From Ophiothrix spiculata (lineage: Eukaryota; Echinodermata; Ophiuroidea; Amphilepidida; Ophiotrichidae): DNA of 26,335 nt. Positions 10,032 through 20,098 of this stretch are shown in pieces. The DNA lies in the NCBI GenBank assembly GCA_000969725.1, contig JXSR01S029446.1. One strand, given 5' to 3'. The notes beneath the pieces were generated by a model. It worked only from the letters and a program-made list of their open reading frames with translations. It did not search any database and was not told the origin of the DNA. The position numbers and the translations under genes were made by a program. The number at the start of each line of letters is the position of its first letter. Within the stretch, counting starts at the first letter, position 1.

Positions 10032-10886
10032 CCACAAAAATTCCATTTCGTGCCTATTGATTCTGTGGGTCATTGTTTTATTGTTTTATTATTTTTTATT
10101 CAAAAATTTCCAAATCCGTCCACTTACTACTAGTCGTGCCGATAAGATCATTCTAATGTCCCGATTGAGAGGGGGGTCACAAAATTTTAGTGACCTGGGG
10201 GTCACTAAATGGCCACACCGGCTCTAAAATGCTTCCAAAAACCTATGTGTGCCTAACAGAGAACAATGAGAAGTATGTATTGTCATTTTATTTAATTTTA
10301 ATAAATAAGTTGTAAATATTTCATGACATTTTAAGTGCGGGAAATTACACGCCGTACCCCGTATATTTATTAATCTTACGAGCGTTAAATGGCATTGAAC
10401 ACTTTGAAAAACATACATATTTCCATTGTTACTTTCTGTAGTTCAACCTACCAAAATTTAAACGAAATCGAGTCATGCGAAGTGATTGAAATGTTGCCAT
10501 ATATGACAAAATAGCTTTAACTTTTTCGAGCCTGATGACGTCATTTTGAACTAATGATCCTGGATGTGAAATCACTAGTATAAGGGTTTACGTGTAAACA
10601 AGAGACTCTTGTCATTGTGTACGCCAATACGGCCGACAAAAATTGTTTGATTGGCGTAACCCGACCGACTCTATTTATACCGCCGACCCTTTTTATTTTT
10701 TGCATGGTAAAAAACCTTAAAATTTGATGGGAATCGGTTCATGTGGGCCCGAGATGTAGCTTGCAGGACATTCAAAATGACAAATAAAAGATGTGTTTTT
10801 GTATATGTGTCGTATATGTTGTGTTTTTGTTTTTGTGAAAAACAGAAAAAAAATATCAGACCTACCTACCCTATTTCTGTTTCTAT
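10032..10886. other. Non-coding stretch between the zinc-finger element and block C
   Basis: Includes a G-rich direct repeat (GGGGGGTCAC and GGGGGTCACTAAA near 10170-10210). GTGTACGCCAATA at 10617-10629 recurs at 25811-25823 ahead of the second block C, so about 190 bp between there and 10886 look inserted in this copy. No gene seen. Confidence 0.4.
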
Positions 10887-11339
10887 GAGACGGAACAGGG
10901 ACTGTAACCTTAAAATTATGAATAACGAACGTGCACGCATTTTATGAGAAACGAACCTTAAGAATACCGAACGTCATGAATACCGGGCTGATTCCAAAGC
11001 CACGGGGATAATGAAAACGTAGCTAACTTTTAAACAAAATTCATTTTTTGCCCTTGATTGTTGCTGTTCCTATGGAATTGCCCATGTAAAAGAGAGCAGC
11101 AAGAGTACAACTTAATTAGTAAACCCGAGGGTAATAAACCGTCTTTGTTGAACTCAACTTGAAATGATTGTTGTACATTATTCTCACAAGGGAATGTCAA
11201 TGACTAGTTGTAAACAAGGTTTGATTGGCTGCACAGGCAAATAGTGTGTATGTATGAATTTGAAATAATTTCGGAAGTAATATCTTAGGACTGTGTTATA
11301 TTATGTGGCCCTTCATATCGAAAGGTACCTAAAGGGTCC
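10887..11339 (+). repeat. Direct repeat block C, copy 1
   Basis: Collinear with 25889-26335, starting GAGACGGAA and running to CGAAAGGTACCTAAAGGGT. High identity by eye. No shared open frame of note. Confidence 0.85.
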
Positions 11340-11572
11340 CAATGTGAAAATTGATTTCTTTGGTGTCATCTGAAATAATGTATTTAGATTTATAATGACA
11401 CAACTTGAATGGAGAAACATTTTTATTTCGGTTTTTAAAACATTTGTCTTGTGTTTTTGGATGTTGGAACCTGATTAATATGATAGAATACCCTTCAAAG
11501 GTAACAGGTGCTCAGCTTCAATGGTCCGAATCTCGTTATTTACTATTCCGACCTAAAGGTACCTTTCGATAT
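11315..11572. repeat. Inverted pair ATATCGAAAGGTACCT, ~255 bp apart
   Basis: ATATCGAAAGGTACCT at 11315-11330 is inverted at 11557-11572 (AGGTACCTTTCGATAT, one mismatch), with CTAAAGG-like continuation inward. It could be the ends of a small TIR element. The core AAAGGTACCTTT is itself palindromic, so the evidence is modest. Confidence 0.35.
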
Positions 11573-12968
11573 TTTTAATTCAGAACTTTATCGCACAAAA
11601 TTGTTTTTCAATTTTGTTTGAACAGTCCAATAATGTTCAACTACTGAGAAATGTTCATACTTTTTAAATTTTGGCCGAGACTGACCAACAATTTTTGATT
11701 TCAATGAATTTCAGCCGAATATAAATTCCATTGTCTTTGTTACCATCATTTAAGTTGAAATGGTAAGAAGCAATAGGGTTTGACAAAATTGTTGATTAAA
11801 ACTTGTCTTTGTAATTCGATTGCTATACAAAAATAACATAATTGCTTGGTAACGTATATTAATTCTGTTAAAAATGAAATGGATTCAACCGATTTCCTTT
11901 CACAAAAACTCTTGATCATTACGTACTTTTAGCCCGTACGTGGAGCACATATCCTTAAAGCTCTTAATCAGATTACAAGTTTCCTTCTAGGCATAATAGT
12001 TGTATGATTACAACATACTGTTAAGCCCTTTTATCTTTTGTCATGTGTGTCCGTAATGCATGATCGCAAGAGAAATCAAAGGATTCACAGTGAAATAAAT
12101 ATTGATTTTGCCCGCAATTTTGTCACTTCGTTTTACAACTAATTGAATTTAAATAGTACTGAGATGTCGGGTATTTCAGGCCGATATCGGGTATTTCGGT
12201 GGGGATTCATATAGGGGAAATCTGAACGTCATGTTATCTTATAAGGTATTCAACCCATTTTGTAAAAATATATGAAACCAAACCACAAACGTTCGTGCTT
12301 GTTTGCTTTACATCATTGTCAGACCTTAGGGGTGAATTTACTAGTTGACTTTCAGGATCAATAGAGACAATTCTGTTATCCTTAGACTCGTTGCCAAATT
12401 CTAAAAATACAAGGTTTTGGGTTTAATCGATATGTATACACTCCCACTACTACTTGATATGTTGTCATAAAGCTCTTTTTTCTCTTTATGAAACTATATA
12501 ACGAGAGGTTTTTTTGAGTAACAACAACTTGTTTTTGTCGTCTCATCCTACACGCCTAAGGGTAGACTATATAGCTCGCATCTCACTAAAATATAAATTG
12601 CGGATTGCAATGATAGGGTCTCCGCATATCACTACCGTTATTTTGCACAGTTTTTTATTATTTTGATTAGGGCTGACGAGTCACTCTACGTAGCATACAG
12701 TTGCTATTATTTGTATTAGTCATGCGCTGTAAAATACACCACGTGATATAATATCGCAATGTAAGTTGGGAAGAAACTTAATGCGTTTCTATCACCCAAC
12801 GGCTTGAAACTGACACTGTGTTTCCTTGTCACCCATTGATTGCTTGTCGTACTGCCCCGGATATTTAAGACAGAATTGGAGATTTTTATAGTTCTTCTAG
12901 TAAAAGAACAGATATTTGACACTTTAATTTACCCAGTTTCGTATTAATCACAGCAGCGCTGGGGTGAA
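11573..12968. other. Non-coding region upstream of the C1 gene
   Basis: Holds repeat D copy 2 (11921-12011) and a 20-bp-period pair of TCGGGTATTTC words at 12163-12200. The minus-strand open frame over 12886-13323 (145 codons) is discussed under rejected items. No other gene. Confidence 0.4.
11921..12011 (+). repeat. Dispersed repeat D, copy 2
   Basis: Second copy of 5630-5703, separated from it by about 6.3 kb and placed between block C and the C1 gene. Confidence 0.6.
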
Positions 12969-12977
12969 TATATAAAG
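12969..12977 (+). promoter_or_regulatory. Candidate TATA box of the tandem C1 gene
   Basis: TATATAAAG lies 312 bp upstream of the ATG, followed by a somewhat GC-richer stretch. If used, transcription would start near 13000 with an unspliced leader of roughly 285 nt. This is placement and motif evidence only. Confidence 0.4.
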
Positions 12978-13288
12978 CCTCGACGCAGGCAAAGAGTGTC
13001 AAATAATGTGACTTCCTGTCCATTTCTATCGCGGAAGGTATTCCCTTGTCGCGCTGTTTTTTACCTACAACTATCTTCAAATATGTAAGATGAAATACTA
13101 AGTAGCTTGGATTAACGTATCTTGATTCGGACGAATTTGATTGTGTTGTGATATTTTGAAAGGCGTAACAAGAGTACCTGGAATTACTTGTATCTGCGGA
13201 ATTTGATAATCTTGTTGAGCAACATTTAGTAAAATTTGTCTCTAAGTCATAGCGTACCCTGCAACCCAGACTTACGTGTTTATCTACC

Positions 13289-13466
13289 ATGACAAATCCT
13301 GATAAAGATGCTGTTCCAACCAATGTACACCCTTCTTATGGAGCAACTGACGATTCTTCAGACAGTAATCATAAATTTGAAATCAAGTCTTTCACCAAGC
13401 CAACTTATTGTAAATTCTGTGACCGTTTTATATTTGGATTATACCACCAAGGTTATCGATGTCAAG
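13289..13466 (+). other. Coding exon 1 of the tandem C1 gene
   Basis: It encodes residues 1-59 plus the first base of codon 60: a 27-residue polar N-terminus and the first half of C1a, up to its third zinc-binding cysteine pair. It ends at a strong donor (CAAG then GTAAGAA), phase 1. Intron 1 is 13467-15274 (1808 bp). Confidence 0.85.
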
Positions 13467-16048
13467 GTAAGAATTATTTGTCTTTCTTATATAGATGTCT
13501 GTCTATTTGTCAGTGTAAATGTTATTGTTCTTATTGACCCAATCACATCTTAGGCAAAAAAAAAAAAAGGGCTACTGCATAAAAAGTAAATATAAAATCC
13601 TTAATGTTCTAAAGCTAAAGGAAAAATAATACAACCTTTGTATTTTCAGCACATCAATGTAAAGTCCAGTTTCTCAGAAAAACACCCCATATGACGGTCA
13701 TTCTAAATTAAAACAAAACCTAACGATGTTCTAACTTGATACATCGGTGATATTGCATAATGTATTCAAAAACGATTCAATGCTACATATCACAAATATG
13801 ACGTTATGTGTGCATGAAAGTGATTTTTAGTGAGCGAATTGAACATTTACGGTCATTTTGACTTATAAGAATATACGGTAATTTCTGAGCTCTATGACAA
13901 ATACAGAGTGTCCCAATAAACATTGTGCATGGAAGCGCCGCTTATTTTCTCAGAAGTTAGGCATACCAGCGACCTCAAAATTATATATTCTAAAGTCCAT
14001 AGTTTTGTTCATCATCGCTGAAAATATCAAGAAAATCCATCAAGGCTAACCAGAGATATCGTTGATTTTGTCAGCTTGTATCATTTTCATCCTGCACAAT
14101 GGGAACCCTATGGTTACGCCTGTAATCAGAGGGCATGAATAGGGGTTTTTGCGAAATCGATGATCGAGAAATTTACTGTAAATGATTTTTCATGCTGTTA
14201 GAGTCAAATATAATTAACAACCAATAAAGGCATATTGACAGATGTGCAGCATGTTAATGACCAGGAAAAAAAAAAGAAATGAACACGTGGAAAACGAAAA
14301 TTAATATATAGAATCAATAACCAAAATCTAAAGCAACGCAACTTTTAAAACACTAATAACAAAAATATCATGAGATTGATTTATGTTTTTATTGTTTGAT
14401 ATATAGAAACAACATTATTTTGGTGATGTTAGAATTTTTTAGAAGCAATGCGAGCAGCCAGATGATCTATTCAAAGATTTTTGATTAAAATATTTCGTAA
14501 AGGTTTTCCTTTTCTGAACAATTGCCATTAATACTAACCCTTTGATGGACTCACTGATTTGAAATAAGAAATAAGACAACTATCTTTTTTTTCTTTTCTT
14601 TTTTTTTGGGGGGGGAGGGGGGGTTTTGGTGCAATTATATAAAAATAATAAAATTTACTTTGTTAGATTAAGTTTTCAGTATCCAGAAAAAGAAACCAAC
14701 TTTCCCTTAGAATTAAACAATATATATAGGTAGCATTGAGTAATTTTGCCAATAAATCTAGTTTAACAGTCTTTGTGTATTTTTTGAATAGAAAAAATCA
14801 TATATAATAAAAAGAAAATGAAAAAATAGAAAAAGAAAAAGGATCATATCTTCAGTGGCTTCATATGATTACCTTTTAAAGAATATTGGCAAAACGTATA
14901 TGCGGTGACTTTGTCACTGTAAACTATTCAACCAAAAATGTTGTAAAGACCTTTTCGATGTCCTTTGTTAACATACTTAACCACAGGAATCCCATTGTGC
15001 AGAAGGAAAATGATACGAGCAGACAAAATCTATGATATCTCTGGTTTGCATCAATGGATTTTCTTGAAATTTTCAACGATGATTGACAAACCTATGATCT
15101 TGAAAACGTATAATTTTGAGGTCGCTGAAGTGCCTAATTTCTGAGAAAATCAGCTCCGTTTCCATGCACAATGTTTATTGGGACACCCTGTACACCATGT
15201 TTATTCATACGAAACATCCTTGCTTTTCCACAAAATAAACCTCCAATTTTTTTCTTCTGATTTTTTCGATTCAGATTGCAAGTTTGCAACACACAAGCGC
15301 TGTTTCGAAAAGGTGACATCTCCATGCCACATTCCTCGCTCGGAAGATGATCAAATGCAAACGGGACATAACTTTGAGATATACAACTTTAAACAACCGA
15401 CCTATTGTAAACAATGTAATAGCTTCATCTTTGGGTTTTTTCATCAAGGATATCGATGCCATAGTAAGTAAAGCGCGCACCTAATAATAAAAACAAAAAT
15501 TATAATAAGTTAATTATTCAGGAGTGATTACTACGATAAGTCGAAGGACCAACTTATTAAAGCAAGTTTATTATAGAAATATATATAATATGATAAATTT
15601 GGCATTCGTCATTAATATACAAATCATCATAAATTAAATTTATTTTAAAATATGTTCTTTTTCAAACTGATTTCCAAGTCTGAGAATAAGGAGTTGCTCA
15701 TGTACTGGTCCTTGATAAACATATTAACTCTCTGATAACATGTTTTTACAACATATGTTGAAGAAATTTAAAGAACATGGTTATTTCTTATTCGGCCTTA
15801 TGAACAACAGTTTTAATCTGGACCTTTCGATATGCGAAAGAGAGATGTACATTATGACCTGTACATTTACATCCCTTTACATTTTACTACTCCAGTTACA
15901 GCATTTTTTTCAGACAAATGTTTCAACTCATGTATATTTGAAACTTTTTTTCTCTTTAGATTGTAAGTTTTCAACCCACAAGAGATGCGTGACAATAGTT
16001 GGCCATCGATGTAATACAACCGCCAAAAACAAAAAGGATAACAGATAA
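13289..16048 (+). CDS. Tandem C1-domain (diacylglycerol/phorbol ester-type zinc finger) protein, three exons, 151 aa
   Basis: The coding sequence joins 13289-13466, 15275-15463 and 15960-16048 (456 nt). Residues 28-77 and 91-140 each fit the PKC-type C1 pattern H-x12-C-x2-C-x13-C-x2-C-x4-H-x2-C-x7-C exactly. Zinc ligands are H28, C41, C44, C58, C61, H66, C69, C77 and H91, C104, C107, C121, C124, H129, C132, C140. The Pro, Gly and Gln typical of ligand-binding C1 domains are present in both (P38/G50/Q54; P101/G113/Q117), so membrane diacylglycerol binding is plausible from family knowledge but not shown. The two domains match at 31 of 50 positions. The linker is only 13 residues, there is an acidic/Ser-rich N-tail and a basic C-tail, and no kinase, C2 or RhoGAP domain follows. 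The start is the first ATG after an in-frame TAG at 13250 and has A at -3. The alternative reading is a truncated PKC- or PKD-like gene. Confidence 0.85.
13904..15190. mobile_element. TA-flanked DNA element with ~205 bp terminal inverted repeats, inside intron 1
   Basis: The left arm (13904-14110) is closely matched by the reverse complement of the right arm (14985-15190), at roughly 80% by eye. The outer ends read CAGAGTGTCCCAATAAAC and, inverted, CAGGGTGTCCCAATAAAC. A TA dinucleotide flanks each end (13902-13903 and 15191-15192), as expected for a Tc1/mariner-type target duplication. No transposase frame is visible in the 0.87 kb interior, so it is non-autonomous. Its right end is 82 bp from the exon 2 acceptor. 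Confidence 0.8.
14584..14623 (+). repeat. T-rich tract followed by G runs of 8 and 7 inside the intron 1 element
   Basis: A pyrimidine tract of T with two C interruptions is followed by G8-A-G7. Such poly-T/poly-G junctions are slippage-prone. The sequence gives no other information. Confidence 0.7.
15275..15463 (+). other. Coding exon 2 of the tandem C1 gene
   Basis: The acceptor is a T-rich tract ending TTCAG at 15274. The 189-nt exon has phase 1 at both ends and encodes the second half of C1a, the 13-residue linker and the first half of C1b. The donor is CATA then GTAAGTA. Intron 2 is 15464-15959 (496 bp). Confidence 0.85.
15960..16048 (+). other. Coding exon 3 (terminal coding part) of the tandem C1 gene
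   Basis: The acceptor tract TCTCTTTAG ends at 15959. The exon completes C1b (C124, H129, C132, C140) and an 11-residue Lys/Asn-rich tail, then TAA at 16046-16048. A GTAAGA donor-like site starts at 16059. If used, the whole exon would be 99 nt and also phase 1-1, so the physical exon may extend to 16058. Confidence 0.8.
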
Positions 16049-16063
16049 CCTACTCCTGGTAAG

Positions 16064-16834
16064 ACATATTTACTTGATGTACAATAATTAGGCACAACAA
16101 GAAGTAAATCACCAAAATCCAAGGTTTTAATTGTCCATCTTGCTTTATAAGGTCCATCGAGAATTTTCACAACTTTATTGCTACTCATATAAACTATAAA
16201 GGATCTTCATTCGGTTTCATCCATTCATTTCGCCAATTTAAAAGAAAGATTTCGAATATTAAAATTGTATAAAGCTCCAAATTTTATTTTAAATCTTGAA
16301 AGGTTTATACAAAAAGTAAGCAATCTGAGTTTATTTTCAGTTCATTTTATTTTCACAGCTCTACTGTAGTTTAATAGTCATCCATCTTTTCACATTAGCT
16401 TTGTAGAGGATTTTTACAAATATTTCAAAAGCATTTGTATTCAAACCACTAAGTCCCGAGTGAAAATGCAATAACCACATTCTCGCTTGAAGATAATATT
16501 TACAGTGGTAAGCTTAAACTATTCTCGTGGGTTCTTACAATATATACAAGTTAGATATCTTTTTCGGAAAGTGACGTTCTCATCAATAATCTATGACACT
16601 GACCTCAACTGAACGATGCGAAGCATATGTTTATTGTCTAATTAAAATTTAGCTTGTTATCGTAAATAGACCATACCTGCTTCACGTCCTTTAACATTTT
16701 CAGCATAAATTAAATTTAGGAAAAGAATAACTTAAGTATAGTAAAACTATGTTGAAATATTTTTTATATATAAATATGATATTGTGGTGATTTTATCTAC
16801 TTTTCATGGGTAATATTACTGCTTATTACAACTT
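16064..16834. other. Non-coding region between the C1 gene and the SINE
   Basis: Probable 3' UTR or intron of the C1 gene if the 16058 donor is used. A minus-strand frame reading through 16188-15928 is antisense to exon 3 and has no recognisable motif. Confidence 0.4.
16258..16263 (+). terminator. Possible variant polyadenylation signal downstream of the C1 gene
   Basis: ATTAAA occurs about 210 bp after the stop codon. I saw no canonical AATAAA between the stop and the SINE at 16835. This is weak, because the region is AT-rich and the transcript may splice at 16058. Confidence 0.2.
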
Positions 16835-17065
16835 GGGGGCGGGTTAGCGCAGTGGTAGTACCCTGAGTTCAATGAGGTTCCAGGTTCGATTCCCGGCCCG
16901 GCGCTTTATGTGCATTTGGTTTTCAGTCCATGCTCGCTTCCGCAGATTTTTTTTTCGGGTACTCTGGTATTCCTCCTGCATTCAGTAGCTTCCTTTAGCT
17001 TGCTAGGTACCCAAGTACCGTGTTGTGTTTCATCGGCGAAAGCCTAAACAAGATGATTTTTATCC
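16835..17065 (+). mobile_element. tRNA-derived SINE
   Basis: The head (16835-16904) has RNA polymerase III promoter boxes: A box TAGCGCAGTGG at 16845-16855 and B box GGTTCGATTCC at 16883-16893, with 27 bp between them. A non-tRNA body follows with CGGGTACTCTGGTATTCCTC, then AGCTTCCTTTAGCTTGCTAG, ending near a T-rich run after AAGCCTAAACAAGATG. The tRNA-like head lacks a foldable acceptor stem, so it is not a functional tRNA. Part of the tail recurs at 21960-22040. The 3' end and target duplication are uncertain. Confidence 0.8.
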
Positions 17066-17136
17066 GTTATCCTCTACATTTGAATATCAGGATATATATC
17101 TCTGGGGCTCATCTTACACGTTTTAAGTCCTCCATA

Positions 17137-17995
17137 ATTGTAAGTGTCAGTTTAAAGTGCTTTGTTTTTCATATTTCAAGAACAAACAAAACGGTCATTT
17201 TAAATGGCAATATTATTTGCCATACTGATTCACTTCTTTACTTACGCATCTGTAAGTACAATATTATTGGATTTAGCTTAATATGACGATTTCATAAAAA
17301 GACTCTTTGGCGACACAAAAATTGACCGATCGAAAATCAAGAAGAGCGTTAAGTCTGTGTGTTTAACAAACGGTTTGTCCAACAAAGGAGTTTAACACGG
17401 TCAAATGCGAGCAAAATGTATATTGGACAGCGGTTGATAGCACTTATTTCATATACTGTAGTCTTATAGAGTTTGTTTGACATGAATACAAAATATACTT
17501 AACACATTTCCTCATTTTTGCAACATTTAATCACACACAAGAAACACTAAACATAACTCTTGGTATTGTTTACCGAGCATATGATCCACGATCAGTGGAA
17601 TCTCGTTAAGGATTTTGTGTTATCCAACTGATTTCACATAGTAAATCAATACCAACAAACATTTTGTGTTATCAGAGTTTTTGTCTTAAAGGATTTTGTG
17701 TTAACGAGGTTCCACTGTATTTTACTTATAAACATGATAAATGGTTATGTTGGAGTATTTGGTCCGTGAGCATGATTGACTTAGAATTTGAAATCTGTAA
17801 AGTCAAATATGCTCTACGACCATTATGCTCCAGGAACTGCTACAATCTCGCAACAGCGTATACGCTTTTGCTCAGTTTGTTCGTTCGTTCGTTTGTTGGT
17901 GTGTTACTTTTTTTTTTGGTAATTCGTTCTTTTTTCAGGTTAAGATAATAATATTTATATATGTTTTTTTTTTCTGTTTCAGGTAAATGTGTAAA
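17137..17995 (+). repeat. Direct repeat block A, copy 2
   Basis: This is the second copy of 1-837. It begins right after the SINE-bearing segment and ends at a sharp divergence after GTGTAAA. It carries the MITE at 17593-17717 and a shortened version of the hairpin. Long open frames here are not shared with copy 1 and are not called as genes. Confidence 0.85.
17593..17717. mobile_element. Small TIR element (pogo/Tc1-like MITE) in block A copy 2
   Basis: The ends form a 17-bp inverted repeat with one mismatch, CAGTGGAATCTCGTTAA against the inverse of TTAACGAGGTTCCACTG. The CAGTGGAACCTCG start resembles pogo/Tigger-type ends. A TA follows the right end, but AT precedes the left, so the target duplication is not clear. 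It is 125 bp and non-coding. Confidence 0.6.
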
Positions 17996-18683
17996 GTTCC
18001 TTAAGCAAATCAGAGTCGGTTAGGGCTGGTCCTTGTATTTTCAACATGGACTCTGAGATTGTATATCATTTAACATGATCGGCCATCACTATGTAAACGG
18101 ACGTGTAACACATTAGACGATGCGTCAATAAACTTCCTCACCGGAGTGAGAACTTCTTGTCGACTTTATTTTGTGATATATGGATAATTAGACCATCTAA
18201 GTATCTAATTCTTATTTTGGTCCAAATACAAATAAATAGAATGTATCATTGATTGACAAGGATCAACTCACGCCACATTTCTAGATGGGTATTTCTAAAC
18301 AGAACTTCTCACTGAGAACAGGACGTCAAGCCTCAATGCTGGTATTGATATACTAACAGTAGATTATAGATTTTGTAATATTTCTTAAATATATCAACGT
18401 TCTGATATTGAAATGAATTGAAGTGAAAAGTTAATAAGAAGTAAAATAATTTCCAGTGTTCGAGTAATGTAGTATGACGCATACAATAATATTCTTTTTC
18501 AATTGGTAAATTTTGGTGCATTTAAATATTGAGTGTATGATTTTGTTATCAGTTATGATCTTTTTTTACATGAAGTAGTCATTTTTCAATCCATGGTTAT
18601 GAACTCACGCTAACTCTAGTTGGCTAATAACCTATTGTATACCTGTCAAAGAGTTAGTAGCCAACTAGAGTTGTTGACTACTT
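17996..18683. other. Non-coding stretch with a long perfect hairpin
   Basis: No gene seen. At 18612-18626 and 18658-18672, AACTCTAGTTGGCTA and its exact inverse form 15-bp arms around 31 nt. This insert is absent from the equivalent place after block A copy 1. Confidence 0.5.
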
Positions 18684-18940
18684 ACTTGGAGTCACGGTGA
18701 CACTATAACTCAATGTCTAAATAACTCTACTTATGGAGTCAAAAGACTCCCTTAAGGATTCAAGTAGCAGTGACTCCTTAAAGAGAGTCACTGATTATGA
18801 CTACTTGTTAGGAGTCACTCTGACTTCATGTAAGAGACTTAAAGGGTCCCAATAAGAATCGTCAATGTAATTGTGACATTTGAAAAAACAAACAAACAAA
18901 ACAAAAGAAAAAAATCAAACACAATTCCTTCGTCTTTTCA
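18684..18940. repeat. AGTC-rich repeat segment, copy 2 (extension of block A)
   Basis: Counterpart of 989-1195. It contains GGAGTC-aaaa-GACTCC at 18735-18750 and a perfect 9-bp inverted repeat with an 8-nt loop at 18768-18793 (CAGTGACTC/GAGTCACTG). It ends in A-rich sequence with (CAAA) units. Confidence 0.65.
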
Positions 18941-19949
18941 ATGATCCAATGGTGTAAATTCAATTGATAATCATATACATGATAAAACTGAACAATGTTG
19001 CTTCTTGTATCACCTTTTGTTTTAAATAATGTTAAGTTCTTAAAAATAAAAGAAATGCATAAATATTAAATATGACAAACACATATTGTATTAAGATTTG
19101 GATATACCCTTGAATGTTTCAGCTGTTTTATACATTGACATTCAAGAAAGTATTAGAGTACACTCTGACAAAAATTGGAAGAGAGATAAATAATCACGAG
19201 ATAAAATGAAACATCGATGACTTGACAGTTGATATATTCAAACACCATAAGGCTCTAATACGGTATATTGAAATTAATCATCTATATATCTATATAAGTT
19301 ATGATAACAAATTTACTAAACTTCCTGCGATAGTTCTCTGTTTGTCTTTAATGCGTAATGAAAAAGACGATTTCAGGACTTTCTCATCATGCCTTGCTTC
19401 CAATGGAATGTTTTGTATGGGTTTTATCGACAAGTTTAAGTGATGAAACATATCTTAACGTAAAATTTGGATGATGTCTGGCGATTGTGCATGCTTTATC
19501 TCTAAACTTATCTCATTACAACCCGGTCTAAAATTCAATTGGAAGCATGGCATGACGGGAAGGTCATGATACAGTCTGTTTCTTAATGTTCTTAAACACC
19601 TGCCTCTCTACTTCTCCTTCAAATAATGTGGAAGCTGTTTTTCATTTGATGACACATTTTATGTTTTCACTTAATACATTTTGAAATTAGTTTACCTTGA
19701 ATGTTATAGGCATGTGCCAAAGACGAACATGGCACAAAGGACAGGATTTACTTTATTTCTTTGGGAAAAACTTAAAGGTAAGTGGTTCAAAAAGAAGCTT
19801 TAATGGAAGATTGTCTGGCAGCCAGCAGAAAGAACATGAAATATCCTAAGCTTAGATTATTCTAAATACAGAATTTATGTTAAAAGAGCAATGGTATCAT
19901 TCTTATACAAGCAAAACTCATAGTGGAGGAAGGGGAAAAGAAAGAACGA
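18941..19949. other. Non-coding stretch, no gene seen
   Basis: AT-rich. A 73-codon frame at 19222-19443 has no motif or conserved counterpart. Confidence 0.4.
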
Positions 19950-20098
19950 AACAAACAAGCAAACACACACACACAACATCACATTCATCATCATCATCAT
20001 CATCATCAACAACAACAACCACAACAAAAACAACAACAAAAACAACAACAACAACAACAACAACAGCAATAACAACAACAACAACAACAACAACAACT
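19950..20098 (+). repeat. Compound microsatellite (CA)n-(ATC)n-(CAA)n
   Basis: A short CA run (19964-19974), then about eight ATC units, then a long imperfect CAA array to 20098. Open frames on both strands here (poly-Ser/Thr and poly-Leu/Val) are artefacts of the repeat. Confidence 0.95.

Noticed and set aside
12886..13323. 145-codon minus-strand open frame across the C1 gene leader and start of exon 1
   Set aside because: It overlaps exon 1 in antisense, has no recognisable domain, and has no conserved second copy to test. Its length is notable for AT-rich DNA but not enough to call a gene.
15178..15274. In-frame upstream extension of exon 2
   Set aside because: It crosses from the end of the intron 1 transposon, and the TTCAG acceptor at 15274 restores the exact C1 spacing from exon 1, so the extension is intronic.
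15740..15959. In-frame upstream extension of exon 3, including an alternative CAG at 15911-15913
   Set aside because: Joining at 15959 gives a perfect C1b cysteine pattern and phase. The upstream part is hydrophobic intron sequence.
15928..16188. 86-codon minus-strand frame
   Set aside because: Half of it is the reverse strand of the well-supported exon 3. The remainder has no motif.
16835..16904. Functional tRNA gene
   Set aside because: A and B boxes are present, but the ends do not pair as an acceptor stem and a non-tRNA body follows, so it is a SINE head.
17664..17948. 94-codon + frame in block A copy 2
   Set aside because: The frame is not kept in block A copy 1 and includes MITE sequence.
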